Position numbers and translations under genes: made by a program. Below are positions 17,883-27,105 of a stretch of 58,520 bases of DNA, in pieces. Source of the DNA: Bacillota bacterium (lineage in GTDB: Bacteria > Vulcanimicrobiota > JAJTBE01). The stretch is taken from NCBI GenBank assembly GCA_021287065.1, contig JAJTBE010000007.1, positions 1 through 58,520 on the forward strand, written 5' to 3'. Position 1 is the stretch's first letter. Each line of letters opens with the position of its first letter. The notes below the pieces were generated by a model. That model ran no database searches and had not been told where the DNA came from. It worked only from the letters and a program-made list of their open reading frames with translations.

Positions 17883-18824
17883 TCAGGCCGGGATTTTGTC
17901 GAATTTTTCGAGAATTTTCTGAAGGCTTGCCATATTATTGAAGTTCATAACTTCAGCTTTTCTGTCAATCTTCTTGATCATTCCCGCCAGAGCTGTACCG
18001 GGTCCTATTTCTATGAATAATTCAATGCCTTCGTCTATCATACTTTTTATGGATTTTTCCCAGTAAACTCTTGATGAGATCTGTTTTTTCATAAGCTGGC
18101 GCATATTTTCGCCATCCATTACCGGTTCTGCGGTAACATTGGAGACTACAGGAATGCGGCAGTCTGAGAATTTAACAGAGTCAAGTTTCTCAGCCAGTTT
18201 TTCAGCAGCTTCGTCCATCAGAGGTGAATGGAATGCTGCACTGACACTGAGGGGGAATACTTTCTTTGCGCCTGATTCGAGAGCGATTCTTTCAGCTTCC
18301 CTGACACCTTCGATGGAGCCTGAAATTACCAGCTGTCCGGGGTTGTTGAGGTTGGCTACAACCACAACGCCTTTTTCGGAAGCTTTCTGACAGACTTCCT
18401 CGAGCTGGGGCAGTTCGAGTCCCATGATGGCGCTCATTGTTCCGGGATATTTTTCGCCGGCTTCATTCATGTAGCTGCCTCTTGCCCTTGTGAGGTCGAT
18501 GCAGCTTTCGAGGCTGAGGGCTCCTGCGCAGTAAAGCGCTGCGAACTCGCCCACGCTGTGTCCTGCGGTCATTACGCATTCGAATCCCTGCTCCCGGAGA
18601 ACTTCCATCAGTGCGATGCTTGTGGCAACCACTGCAGGCTGTGTGTTGTGTGTGCGGGTCAGTTCTTCCGCCGGTCCGTTTGTGATGAGATCCATCAGTG
18701 AAAATCCGAGGATTTCTCCTGCTTTCTCATAAACTTTGCGGGCAGCTTCAAAATTTTCCGCTACATCCATGCCCATTCCTACTGCCTGAGATCCCTGTCC
18801 GGGAAATACAAATGCGATTTTCAT
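17883..18824 (-). CDS. fabD: Malonyl-CoA:ACP transacylase
   Basis: Moves malonyl from CoA to ACP. Starts MKIAFVFPGQGSQ, has the GHSVG nucleophile elbow (Ser90), and an Arg and His typical of the family (RARG near 117; AFHSPLM near 197). 313 residues is normal. Follows fabH by 45 bases in the same operon. Confidence 0.97.
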   Translation of the reverse strand: MKIAFVFPGQGSQAVGMGMDVAENFEAARKVYEKAGEILGFSLMDLITNGPAEELTRTHNTQPAVVATSIALMEVLREQGFECVMTAGHSVGEFAALYCAGALSLESCIDLTRARGSYMNEAGEKYPGTMSAIMGLELPQLEEVCQKASEKGVVVVANLNNPGQLVISGSIEGVREAERIALESGAKKVFPLSVSAAFHSPLMDEAAEKLAEKLDSVKFSDCRIPVVSNVTAEPVMDGENMRQLMKKQISSRVYWEKSIKSMIDEGIELFIEIGPGTALAGMIKKIDRKAEVMNFNNMASLQKILEKFDKIPA

Positions 18825-18869
18825 AACTTACCTCCAGAAATAACTAAGGAACACTGTCTGCCGATAAGG

Positions 18870-19865
18870 TTACTTTGCCCATTTCAAAACGATCGAGCCG
18901 TATGTGAGGCCTGCTCCGAATGCTACCAGCAGAAGATTGTCGCCTTTTTTCACTTTTCCGTTTCTCACCACTTCATCAAGGGCGATTGGAACGGATGCAG
19001 CTGATGTATTGCCGAATCTTGCAAGGTTTGAATAAATCTTGTCTTCCCCTACCTTCATTTTTCTGGCAGCTGCTTCAAGTATACGATTGTTTGCCTGATG
19101 GGGGACGATCAGATCAATGTCATCGTATGTCATCCCGATTTTATCGAGGGTAACTTTGCTGATTTTGTCAAAAATGGAAACGGCAAATCTGAAGACATCA
19201 TTGCCTTTCATTTTGATAAAGTGCTGTCTGTTGTCAACTGTCTCGTGGGAAGCAGGCAATTTTGCAGCTCCTGCGGGCAGTTCGATGTATGCGGCGCCTG
19301 AGCCGTCAGAGCCCAGTGAATGGCCGATTATCCCAAATCCTTCTTCAACAGGCTGAATTACGGCAGCGCCTGCTCCGTCGCCGAAGAGAACGCATGTATT
19401 TCTGTCCTGCCAGTCAAGAACTTTGGTAAGCGACTCTGCACCTATAACAAGGATAGTGTTATAAGCACCTGAGGCTACCAGCGAACTGGCGAAAGAAACT
19501 CCATAAATGAAACCTGTGCATCCGGCATTCAGGTCGAATGCTCCTGCATTTTTGCATCCCAGCTTGTCCTGGGTGAAACAGGCAGTTGACGGAATAAGTG
19601 CATCGGGGGAGCAAGTGGCGACTAATATAAGTTCCACATCATCGGGAGTGATTCCCGCTGCTTCCATAGCTCTTCTTCCGGCTTCGGCAGCCATATCCGA
19701 TGTTAAGGTTTTTTCATCAGAGACATGCCTTTCCTTGATGCCTGTCCTGGTTGTAATCCATTCATCGGTGGTGTCAACTATCTTTTCCAGATCCGCATTT
19801 GTAAGAATTTTTTCGGGTACAAATGATCCGGTGCCTGTGATCCCCACATTACGAGTGTTTATCAT
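18870..19865 (-). CDS. fabH: 3-oxoacyl-ACP synthase III
   Basis: Condenses acetyl-CoA (or a branched starter) with malonyl-ACP to start fatty-acid synthesis. Cys116 in LNAGCTGF, His in VPHQANNRI and Asn in GNTSAASVP form the catalytic triad. 331 residues. Lies directly after rpmF, with a 32-base gap; the plsX gene that often sits here is absent. ATG 19865 has AGGTG upstream. Confidence 0.97.
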   Translation of the reverse strand: MINTRNVGITGTGSFVPEKILTNADLEKIVDTTDEWITTRTGIKERHVSDEKTLTSDMAAEAGRRAMEAAGITPDDVELILVATCSPDALIPSTACFTQDKLGCKNAGAFDLNAGCTGFIYGVSFASSLVASGAYNTILVIGAESLTKVLDWQDRNTCVLFGDGAGAAVIQPVEEGFGIIGHSLGSDGSGAAYIELPAGAAKLPASHETVDNRQHFIKMKGNDVFRFAVSIFDKISKVTLDKIGMTYDDIDLIVPHQANNRILEAAARKMKVGEDKIYSNLARFGNTSAASVPIALDEVVRNGKVKKGDNLLLVAFGAGLTYGSIVLKWAK

Positions 19866-19897
19866 GCCTTACACCTGACTTTCATTGGTGTTAGAAT

Positions 19898-20089
19898 TTA
19901 CTTTGCGGCTTCTTTTTCAAGTTTGAAGACTTGTCTTCCCTTGTAAGTTCCGCAAGAAGTGCAGATTCTGTGAGGCAGTGTGGGAGCTTTGCAGCTCGGG
20001 CATTCGATTACATTGGGGATCTCAACCTTCAGATTAGCTCTTCTTCTTCTGGTTTTGGATCTACTGGTTTTGTATTTCGGGTTAGCCAT
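19898..20089 (-). CDS. rpmF: Ribosomal protein bL32
   Basis: 63 residues. Typical start MANPKYKTSRSKTRRRR (basic) and a zinc ribbon formed by CPSC (35-38) and CTSC (48-51). Part of the 50S subunit. The yceD-like gene precedes it, as in many bacteria, and fabH follows. Confidence 0.97.
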   Translation of the reverse strand: MANPKYKTSRSKTRRRRANLKVEIPNVIECPSCKAPTLPHRICTSCGTYKGRQVFKLEKEAAK

Positions 20090-20162
20090 TAATAGTCCCT
20101 CCTGGTTTTCCGTATAATTAAATTGAATAATGAAAATTCCTCTGTCGGATTATGTCGGATTA

Positions 20163-20681
20163 TTAATTTGAATTAATAAAACCCGGCGTGGAGAATCCTT
20201 CGTCCTCATCCTCCTCGACCGGGCAGGAACAAGTCTCGGTATTCCTCGATTTTCCGCAGACAGGGCATAATCCTTTGCAGCCTTCAGAACACAAAGGTTT
20301 TACAGGCAGTGCAGTGATTATATTTTGCCTGATCATCTCATAAATGTCAAGAATATCATCGCTAAATGAGAAGAGGTTAAGATCTTCCCAATCAAGCTTT
20401 TCCTTTTCAACCAGTTCAGGACTTCCTTCGGGAAGAAATTCCTCAACAAAGCTGAATTCAAGAGGACATACATAATCAGCAAGACAGCGGGCACATTCAA
20501 GTTTAACTGCCGTCCTGATACTGCCTTCGACCAGAATTCTGCTTGAAACATTGGTAAGCTTGAGCGTTGCGGAAACTTTGTCCGCCAGTTCAACCTCGGC
20601 TATATCAGGGGTATCTTCATACTCCCAGATCATTGACAAGCCCGGCTGCTTCCTGATGTCGTGAATATTAAGCGTAATCAT
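20163..20681 (-). CDS. YceD/DUF177 family protein (23S rRNA accumulation protein)
   Basis: DUF177 proteins are linked to 23S rRNA accumulation and almost always precede rpmF, as here. The family core ECARCLADY is near residue 83, and a C-terminal cysteine cluster (CSEGCKGLCPVCG, then CSC) may bind metal. An open frame continues upstream to 20771, but the promoter at 20715-20743 would place the RNA start near 20708, so ATG 20681 (MITLNIHDI) is the start; 172 residues. First gene of the rpmF-fab operon. Confidence 0.92.
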   Translation of the reverse strand: MITLNIHDIRKQPGLSMIWEYEDTPDIAEVELADKVSATLKLTNVSSRILVEGSIRTAVKLECARCLADYVCPLEFSFVEEFLPEGSPELVEKEKLDWEDLNLFSFSDDILDIYEMIRQNIITALPVKPLCSEGCKGLCPVCGKSRNTETCSCPVEEDEDEGFSTPGFINSN

Positions 20682-20714
20682 GCAAAAAATAACCACCGGA
20701 GAATAACTTTTCCC

Positions 20715-20743
20715 ATTATAAAGACTAAAAGCAGTAAAGTCAA
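20715..20743 (-). promoter_or_regulatory. Promoter of the yceD-rpmF-fab operon
   Basis: Read on the minus strand: TTGACT (20743-20738), a 17-base spacer, then TATAAT (20720-20715). This is near-consensus sigma-70 and sits 34 bases before the yceD-like ATG. No FapR-like or other operator is evident. Confidence 0.88.
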
Positions 20744-20887
20744 TACATGAATTAAAATGGCACACTTTCACATCTATAATTAAAAGGGCTGTTTACAGGA
20801 AGGAGAAGGGTAAACGAAGAAACTACACCCCGGACACTGCAAAAGTAATCAGATAACGGGGATGTATTATTATAAGGAAGGTAATAG

Positions 20888-21937
20888 ATGGATCTTAATA
20901 TTTTAAAGAAAAAGATAGACCAGCTTGATTTTAATCTTGAAAAACTGCTCAACGACAGGATGGAGCTTTCACTCCGTCTGAGCAGAATGAAGCAGAATGC
21001 GGACAATCCGGACAGTATTCCCGGGGGAGAAACCCACAAGTGGCTTGGGCTTCCCGACAGGGATTTTGTTGCCGGTATTCATAAACAGATAGAAACCGAA
21101 ACACAAAAGCTGAAATCAACAAACCCTATTCTTGCGGGTTTTCAGGGCGAACATGGAGCATACGGAGAGCTGGCGGCAAGGACATTCAATCCGGATTACG
21201 CTCCGATTCCGTGTGTGGAATTTGTAGAAATATTTGACGGTGTAGCGGCAGGTTATCTTGATGTGGGCGTTGTTCCCTCTGAAAATCCTGTGGAGGGCAC
21301 TGTTACTCATGTAAACGATCTGCTTGTGGAGCGGGATTTGAGAATTGTGGGAGAAATCAATGTGCCTATATCCCACTGTCTTGCAGCTCTTCCCGATACT
21401 GACTACAGAGAAATCAGAACAGTTTACAGCAATCCCCAGACTCTTGCTCAGTGCAGGGGATTTCTCGCAAGAAACCGTCTTGAGGCAAGGCCGTATTATG
21501 ATATGGCAGGGGCGGCGAGAATGGTATCGGAGACCAAACCGGTATCTGCGGCGGCGGTAGCCAGTCATCTGTGCGCTTCATTATACAATCTTGAGATAAT
21601 CAAGGAAAACATTCAGGATCATCAGGCAAACTACACGAGATTTGTTGTGATTTCAAAAGAGAAGCTTGATCTTGAAGGCAACAAATGCTCGATTATTTTC
21701 TCGGTGAAGCATCAGCCCGGAGCATTGTCATCAGTTGTGGGAGAATTTGCAGGAGCCGGTATAAATATTGCCCGTATAGAATCATGGGAACCCCGGAATA
21801 ATCCGAGACAGAGATCATTCCTGCTGGAGTTTCAGGGTTCGGATAAGGATCCTGCGATCACATCAGTTCTTGAAAAAACCGCAGAAATGGTATCTTTTTA
21901 CAAGTTCCTCGGCTGCTACATGGAGGCTCCCTTATGA
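20888..21937 (+). CDS. pheA: Bifunctional chorismate mutase / prephenate dehydratase (P-protein)
   Basis: Converts chorismate to prephenate and then phenylpyruvate. Domains in order: AroQ-type chorismate mutase helices (1-85), prephenate dehydratase (about 90-265, FQGEHGAYGE near 93, ENPVEGT near 138, TRFVV near 252), and ACT regulatory domain (275-349, ESWEPRNN in place of the usual ESRP site for Phe binding). AAGGAAGG lies before the ATG. The stop overlaps the tyrA-like start (ATGA). Feedback inhibition by Phe is expected from the ACT domain. Confidence 0.95.
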   Translation: MDLNILKKKIDQLDFNLEKLLNDRMELSLRLSRMKQNADNPDSIPGGETHKWLGLPDRDFVAGIHKQIETETQKLKSTNPILAGFQGEHGAYGELAARTFNPDYAPIPCVEFVEIFDGVAAGYLDVGVVPSENPVEGTVTHVNDLLVERDLRIVGEINVPISHCLAALPDTDYREIRTVYSNPQTLAQCRGFLARNRLEARPYYDMAGAARMVSETKPVSAAAVASHLCASLYNLEIIKENIQDHQANYTRFVVISKEKLDLEGNKCSIIFSVKHQPGALSSVVGEFAGAGINIARIESWEPRNNPRQRSFLLEFQGSDKDPAITSVLEKTAEMVSFYKFLGCYMEAPL

Positions 21938-22716
21938 AAATTGCCATAGCAGGCATTGGGAAAATGGGTGCCTGGTTTGCAGTCCGGTTATCAGAAAGCC
22001 ATGAAATTTCGGTATTTGACACTGACGAACAGAGAATAAGTAATATAACGGAAAACGGTTCTGTTATAAAAGTCTGCGGCTCCCTCAAAGAGCTTGCGGA
22101 ATCGGAACCGGATATGTTTATAAATGCCGTCAGCCTTCAGAATACGATTCCGGTATTTGAGGAAGCTGCAAAGTTTCTTCCCGGACATTGCATCCTGTGT
22201 GATATTGCATCGGTAAAAGGGGATTTGCCTGAGTATTATGACAGGGCAAAATTCCGTTTTGTTTCGGTTCACCCTATGTTTGGCCCTACATTCGCCAATC
22301 TTGAAGCCCTGAAGGAAGAGAATGCGATTCTTGTTAAGGAATCGGATCCTGATGGTCTGGAATTCTTCCGTAAGTTTTTTACGGAGTTAAATCTTACTAT
22401 TTTCGAATACACCTTTGACGAGCATGACGATATGATGGCTTATTCCCTTTCACTGCCGTTTATATCCACAATGGTTTTTACCGCCTGTATGAAGGACACA
22501 GCCGTGCCCGGTTCAACATTTGCAAAACACCGCAAAATCGCAGGGGGTCTTTTATCTGAAGACGACAGGCTTCTGTCGGAAATTCTTTTCAACCGTTTTA
22601 CAATAAGGCAGCTTGAAAAAGTTACTTCCCGTCTTGAGTTTCTCAAGCATATTATTAACGGAAAGGATTATGAGGAAGCGAAGCGTTTTTATGACAGATT
22701 AAGGAGCAATATATGA
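21934..22716 (+). CDS. Prephenate dehydrogenase-like protein
   Basis: Oxidative decarboxylation of prephenate to 4-hydroxyphenylpyruvate is the likely role. The N-terminal Rossmann motif is AGIGKMG (6-12), SVHPMFGP (near 110) is the prephenate-dehydrogenase signature, and a helical domain follows with the conserved His in DEHDDMMAYSLSLP. At 260 residues it is short and has no ACT domain. It overlaps pheA and the aminotransferase gene by 4 bases at each end, so the three genes are translationally coupled. Arogenate as substrate cannot be excluded. Confidence 0.9.
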   Translation: MKIAIAGIGKMGAWFAVRLSESHEISVFDTDEQRISNITENGSVIKVCGSLKELAESEPDMFINAVSLQNTIPVFEEAAKFLPGHCILCDIASVKGDLPEYYDRAKFRFVSVHPMFGPTFANLEALKEENAILVKESDPDGLEFFRKFFTELNLTIFEYTFDEHDDMMAYSLSLPFISTMVFTACMKDTAVPGSTFAKHRKIAGGLLSEDDRLLSEILFNRFTIRQLEKVTSRLEFLKHIINGKDYEEAKRFYDRLRSNI

Positions 22717-23774
22717 GTTTATTTTATGATTTAATCCTTAGGATTCAGGAAATGGAAAGACAGGGTAAAAAAATTGTAAAACTTAACATAGGCGAGACCA
22801 ATCTGCCCACCCCTGTTCAGGCTGTTGAGGCAGCGGTAAGGAGTCTGCAGACAATAAAATCCGATTATGTTTCGCCTTTTGGACTTCCGGAATTGAGAGA
22901 AACACTGGCGGCAAGGGAAAAATGCAGTTTTGACAATATCGTTGTGGGCTGTGGCGGAAGGGAAACCATCATCGGTCTTATTCTTGCCCTGACAAAAGAA
23001 GGGGACAAAGTGGGATTTCCCGCACCTTTCTGGCCTGCATTTCCCATTATCGCAAAAGAGCTGGGCAGGATTCCCGTGCCTATTCACACCGATTATGAAA
23101 AGGGCTGGCTTTTCGATGAAATCGATTTTTCAAAGATAAATTTTCTTATTATATGCAATCCCCTTAATCCTTCAAGTATTGTTTATCCTGAGGAGCTTAT
23201 CAGAAAGACGCTGGACAGCGCGGAAAAAGCCGGGGTTCCTGTGCTTATAGACGGAGCTTACCACGGTCTGGCTTACGAAAAAGTTCCGAATTATGAAAAA
23301 GCTATAAGGGTTAAGTCATTTTCAAAGGAATTCAATATGGAGGGCTGGAGGCTTGGCTATGCAGTTGCTCCCGACCCTGTTGTGGAGAAAGTGGCTAAAT
23401 ACAACCAGCTTACACTTACCTGCGTGCCTGATTTTATTCAGAGGGCGGGTATTGCCTGTATTGAAAATGAAGAAACAATCCTGAATGAAATGAAGTCCAT
23501 CTGGAAAGAGAGGCAGGATGTTGCCTGCAGTCTGTTTGAGGAAGCAGGGTTCAGGTTTGTGAAGCCTCAGTCGGGAATGTATATCTTTGCAACACATGAA
23601 AAGATAACCGACGGCACAAAATTCTGTATGGATCTGCTTGATCAGGGTATTGCGGTAGCACCCGGCGAGAGTTTCGGAAACTACGACAGGTATTTCAGAA
23701 TGGCCGTAAATGCAGACCGCCGGACTATTCAGGAAGTAGCGGAAAAAATATCAGCCTATATATCGGGTTTATAA
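22713..23774 (+). CDS. Class I/II PLP aminotransferase, probably aromatic
   Basis: Fold-type I aminotransferase of 353 residues: NPLNPS (149-154), D180 in LIDGAYH, and PLP lysine Lys205 in SFSKEFNMEGWRLGY. Placed as third gene of pheA-tyrA-aminotransferase with a 4-base overlap, so it most likely makes Phe and Tyr from the keto acids. Its 3' end overlaps the convergent YhaM-like gene by 19 bases. Confidence 0.92.
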   Translation: MSLFYDLILRIQEMERQGKKIVKLNIGETNLPTPVQAVEAAVRSLQTIKSDYVSPFGLPELRETLAAREKCSFDNIVVGCGGRETIIGLILALTKEGDKVGFPAPFWPAFPIIAKELGRIPVPIHTDYEKGWLFDEIDFSKINFLIICNPLNPSSIVYPEELIRKTLDSAEKAGVPVLIDGAYHGLAYEKVPNYEKAIRVKSFSKEFNMEGWRLGYAVAPDPVVEKVAKYNQLTLTCVPDFIQRAGIACIENEETILNEMKSIWKERQDVACSLFEEAGFRFVKPQSGMYIFATHEKITDGTKFCMDLLDQGIAVAPGESFGNYDRYFRMAVNADRRTIQEVAEKISAYISGL

Positions 23775-24760
23775 TATTTATCTATCCGGAGGAATCTTCT
23801 TCCATCCATGAACAGACATTTATCACTCCACAGCTCATCGGGCTGGGAGTGATTTTTTTCCGCCATGTATCTTGTCATCATATTCATTTTCGCATCAATA
23901 TTGTCCACATAGTGAAGGAGGACTGCTTCTCTGAGAACCGGTCTTTTTACCGCTCCGAATTCAGGTTCGCCATGATGGCTCAGCACCATGTGAAGCAGAA
24001 GATTGAGGATTTCCTGTGGAAATCCGTCTATGGCAGCGGCTTTTTCGCTAATCATAATGCTGCCGATTACGATATGGCCTGTCAGTTCGCCTTCGGTGCT
24101 GTAGGGGAATCCGCTGGAGGGTGTGATTTCCCTGATTTTGCCTATATCGTGAAGAAAAGCTCCTGCAAGAAGAAGATCTCTGTTGAGATCGGTATAATGC
24201 ACAGCCAGATAATCGCAGATTCTCATCATTGACAGGGTATGTTCCGGCAATCCGCCAAGATAGGCGTGATGGAGGGATTTTGCGGCGGGTCCTTTCATAT
24301 ATTGTTCCATAAATGATTCATCTTTGAGGAACGAATCGAGAATTTCCTTTATCCATATGTCCTGTATGGAATCGATGAAGCCCTGGAGTTCAGAAAGCAT
24401 TTCGCCGGGTTCCCGTTCTGAAACGGGGATATAGTCGCCTATGTTCACTTCTGAGATGTCGGCTTTGCGGATCATTTCAATTTTGAGCTGGGGGTTGTTC
24501 TGATACATTTCCTGAGTGGCGCGGACTTTTACATAGTCGTCTTTTCCGAACTGTTCGTTGAGGGATGCGGCGCCTTCCCAGATTTTGGCGGAAATGAAGC
24601 CTGTTCTGTCCCTTAGTTTGAGATCAAGGTAAGGTTTTCCCTGCCGTGATGTTCTCAGTTCTTTTTCTTCTACATAAAAAAAGCTGTCAAATCTTACATT
24701 ATCAACAAGGTTATTTACAAAATGTTTTTTGTTCGGTGCGGTTTCTGCCGTATTATTCAT
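23756..24760 (-). CDS. YhaM-like OB-fold/HD-domain 3'-5' exoribonuclease
   Basis: The N-terminal OB-fold (about 30-115, KPYLDLKLRDRTG then AKIWEG) precedes an HD phosphohydrolase domain (about 160-310, GAFLHDIGKI, and later HMVLSHHG). This layout and the 334-residue length match YhaM/CBF1-type 3'-5' exonucleases, which trim RNA and ssDNA. ATG 24760 overlaps the stop of the upstream permease gene by 8 bases. The 3' end overlaps the convergent aminotransferase gene. Confidence 0.88.
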   Translation of the reverse strand: MNNTAETAPNKKHFVNNLVDNVRFDSFFYVEEKELRTSRQGKPYLDLKLRDRTGFISAKIWEGAASLNEQFGKDDYVKVRATQEMYQNNPQLKIEMIRKADISEVNIGDYIPVSEREPGEMLSELQGFIDSIQDIWIKEILDSFLKDESFMEQYMKGPAAKSLHHAYLGGLPEHTLSMMRICDYLAVHYTDLNRDLLLAGAFLHDIGKIREITPSSGFPYSTEGELTGHIVIGSIMISEKAAAIDGFPQEILNLLLHMVLSHHGEPEFGAVKRPVLREAVLLHYVDNIDAKMNMMTRYMAEKNHSQPDELWSDKCLFMDGRRFLRIDKYYKPDI

Positions 24761-25973
24761 GTCTTAGAGCCTCTATGGGGTTAAGTTTTGATGCCTTCCA
24801 TGCCGGGTAGAATCCAAAGAAAACTCCGGTTCCGCAAGCAAAGGAAAGAGCAAGTATAATGGAAAAAGGTGTTACAATTGCGGGCCACTGTGCCATTTTG
24901 CTGACAATAACAACGATAATATATCCGAGGCCTATTCCGATAACGCCCCCCATCAGACTAAGGGTAAGGGCTTCGATCAGAAACTGTGTGAGAATATCTC
25001 TGCCTCGTGCTCCAAGAGCCATACGGATGCCGATTTCCCGGATTCTTTCCGTTACGGAAACAAGCATAATATTCATAATGCCGATACCGCCCACAAGGAG
25101 TGATACCGATGCGATGGCTGCGAGGAGGATGGTGAATACTTTTACAAATTCTCCCACCATTTGTGCAAGTTCTTCCTGTGTATGAATTTCGAAGTCGTTG
25201 TCTTCGCCTTCCCTGATACGGTGTCTTTGTCTCAAAAGTTCGGTTACTTCGTCTTTTGCATAAGCTGTATCTGATCTTGATGTTGCAGATGCGAGAATGG
25301 CGGTAATATAATCCTGCTTGTACATTCTCTGCATTACGGTTGTATATGGGATATACAGGGTGTCGTCCTGGTCACTGTTTCCGCCGGAGACTCCTTTTGA
25401 TTCAAGAACGCCTACTACTTTGAAGGGAATTTTATTGATTCTGATTATTCCGCCTATTGCTTCTTCATTGGAAGGGAAAAGATTTTCCCTTACTACGGAT
25501 CCTATGACGCAGACTTTTGTAGCTGACTGCACATCCTGAGCTGAGAAAAAGCTTCCTGCGGCTGTTTTCAGATTGCTGATATATGCTATATGTTCATTGG
25601 TTCCCTGAGCATTTGAGCTCCAGTTCTGGTTGTCCCTTACCAGTTTGACTCCTACAGGGATGTAGGGGCTTGCATATTTGATATGCGAGCATTCTTTCTG
25701 AATTGCATCGCTGTCGTCCACCTTCATACTGGTTATGGATCCCCAGCCTCCGGAGACTCCGCCTTTGGTTTGGGATGAAGCCATAATAAAAAGGGAGTTG
25801 GTCCCCATTGATTCGATACTGCCTGTAATGCGGGACTGTGCTCCCCTGGCTACGCCAAGCATCCCTATAACCGCTCCCACACCAATGACAATGCCAAGCA
25901 TCGTCAGTATGGTGCGGAGCTTGTTGCGGTAAAGGGCATTTATAGCAATTCTGAAAGTAATAAATATGTCCAT
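24753..25973 (-). CDS. MacB/FtsX-type ABC transporter permease
   Basis: 406 residues: TM1 (about 20-42), a large periplasmic MacB_PCD domain (45-270), then three C-terminal TM helices (near 280-305, 330-355, 365-388) with the FtsX core. This class of permease moves lipoproteins or exports peptides and drugs and needs a LolD/MacB ATPase; none is encoded adjacent. The start overlaps the surE stop by one base and the 3' end overlaps the YhaM-like gene, so it is in an operon of unrelated genes. Substrate unknown. Confidence 0.9.
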   Translation of the reverse strand: MDIFITFRIAINALYRNKLRTILTMLGIVIGVGAVIGMLGVARGAQSRITGSIESMGTNSLFIMASSQTKGGVSGGWGSITSMKVDDSDAIQKECSHIKYASPYIPVGVKLVRDNQNWSSNAQGTNEHIAYISNLKTAAGSFFSAQDVQSATKVCVIGSVVRENLFPSNEEAIGGIIRINKIPFKVVGVLESKGVSGGNSDQDDTLYIPYTTVMQRMYKQDYITAILASATSRSDTAYAKDEVTELLRQRHRIREGEDNDFEIHTQEELAQMVGEFVKVFTILLAAIASVSLLVGGIGIMNIMLVSVTERIREIGIRMALGARGRDILTQFLIEALTLSLMGGVIGIGLGYIIVVIVSKMAQWPAIVTPFSIILALSFACGTGVFFGFYPAWKASKLNPIEALRHE

Positions 25974-26767
25974 CAGGATACCGGATTATTATTGAAACTA
26001 ACGCCCCATGTTTTCATTTCATCGATAAACTCGGTTTTTGTAAACGAAAGATGAAGCGGTGTAATTGAAATACGGTTGCCGGCAATAGCATTAAAGTCGG
26101 TTCCCTCTATAGGTTCGCCTGCAGGCAGTGCACCCGTAACCCAGAAATAATCCCTCTCCCTCGGATCCACTCTTTTGATTATCTGCTGTTTGTAAATGGA
26201 ACGTCCCTGTTTTGTAAATTCCACACCCTGTATTTTATCAGGATCAACGGCAGGAACATTAACATTGAGAAACACGCCTTCGGGCAGTCCCTTTTCGAGC
26301 AGTGTTTTTGCCATTTTGGCGGCAAAAGATGCTGCGGCAGTATAATCAGGATCGTCATAACTGGCAAGGCTGACCGCCATGGAGGGTATTCCCTGAATGG
26401 CGCCTTCCAGTGCGGCGGATACTGTTCCCGAGTAGGTTACATCATCTCCCAGATTGCTGCCTCTGTTGATACCGGAGACGATAAGGTCGGGTACAACTTC
26501 GGTAAGCTGGTATATACCGATAAGGACGCAATCGGTGGGAGTTCCGTCACAGGCATAAAAGCGCAGGTTTTCCTCTTCACGGATTACATGAACCCGCAGA
26601 GGATGGAAAAATGTCAGTCCATGACCAACAGCGCTTCTTTCCCTGTCGGGAGCTACTACAAGAAGATTTGCAACCCCGCTGAGATGGTGAATCAGTGTAT
26701 TGATTCCGGGAGCTGCGCATCCGTCGTCATTAGTTACCAGAATAAGTTTGTCTTTGAAAAAGGGCAT
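25973..26767 (-). CDS. surE: 5'/3'-nucleotidase SurE
   Basis: Metal-dependent nucleoside monophosphatase and stationary-phase survival protein. NDDG (14-17) supplies the metal ligands; SGINRGSNLGDDVTYSGT (near 98-115) is the family signature. 264 residues. ATG 26767 has AGGT upstream and sits 5 bases after the small membrane protein gene. Confidence 0.96.
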   Translation of the reverse strand: MPFFKDKLILVTNDDGCAAPGINTLIHHLSGVANLLVVAPDRERSAVGHGLTFFHPLRVHVIREEENLRFYACDGTPTDCVLIGIYQLTEVVPDLIVSGINRGSNLGDDVTYSGTVSAALEGAIQGIPSMAVSLASYDDPDYTAAASFAAKMAKTLLEKGLPEGVFLNVNVPAVDPDKIQGVEFTKQGRSIYKQQIIKRVDPRERDYFWVTGALPAGEPIEGTDFNAIAGNRISITPLHLSFTKTEFIDEMKTWGVSFNNNPVS

Positions 26768-26772
26768 TAAAA

Positions 26773-26985
26773 TTACCTGAGGTGCAACTCGGGAACGATT
26801 GCTTTGCCTTTCTTTCCTTTGTTAAGGAGCATTTCTGCTTCTTCAAGAAGTTCTTCCACCCGTTTCATGCGGGGGTCTCTTCTTCTTCTGTCTTCATCAG
26901 AATAGTACTTATAAGCAAATACGGCTGAAGTAAGCATTCCTACTCCAAGACCAATTGTAAGCCACAGAAAAGTTTCTTTTTTCAC
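26773..26985 (-). CDS. Small single-pass membrane protein
   Basis: 70 residues. GTG start with GGAGG 6 bases upstream. One membrane helix (7-25), then YKYYSDEDRRRRDPRMKR and an amphipathic Glu/Lys-rich helix. The layout is like YtxH-type small envelope proteins, but the similarity is not enough to name it. Co-directional with surE, 5 bases apart. Confidence 0.7.
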   Translation of the reverse strand: MKKETFLWLTIGLGVGMLTSAVFAYKYYSDEDRRRRDPRMKRVEELLEEAEMLLNKGKKGKAIVPELHLR

Positions 26986-27105
26986 AAAATGCCTCCGGAT
27001 AATTAATACTTTTAACGGCAGTTAACCTTCACCGCCGGTTTTATTTCGGTTTCTATGATATGCGGATTTTCCCTGCAACCGATTATTGCAGTGAGTTTCT
27101 GCATT

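Noticed and set aside
20682-20771. Longer N-terminus for the yceD-like protein
   Set aside because: It runs through the operon promoter and adds residues unlike the family.
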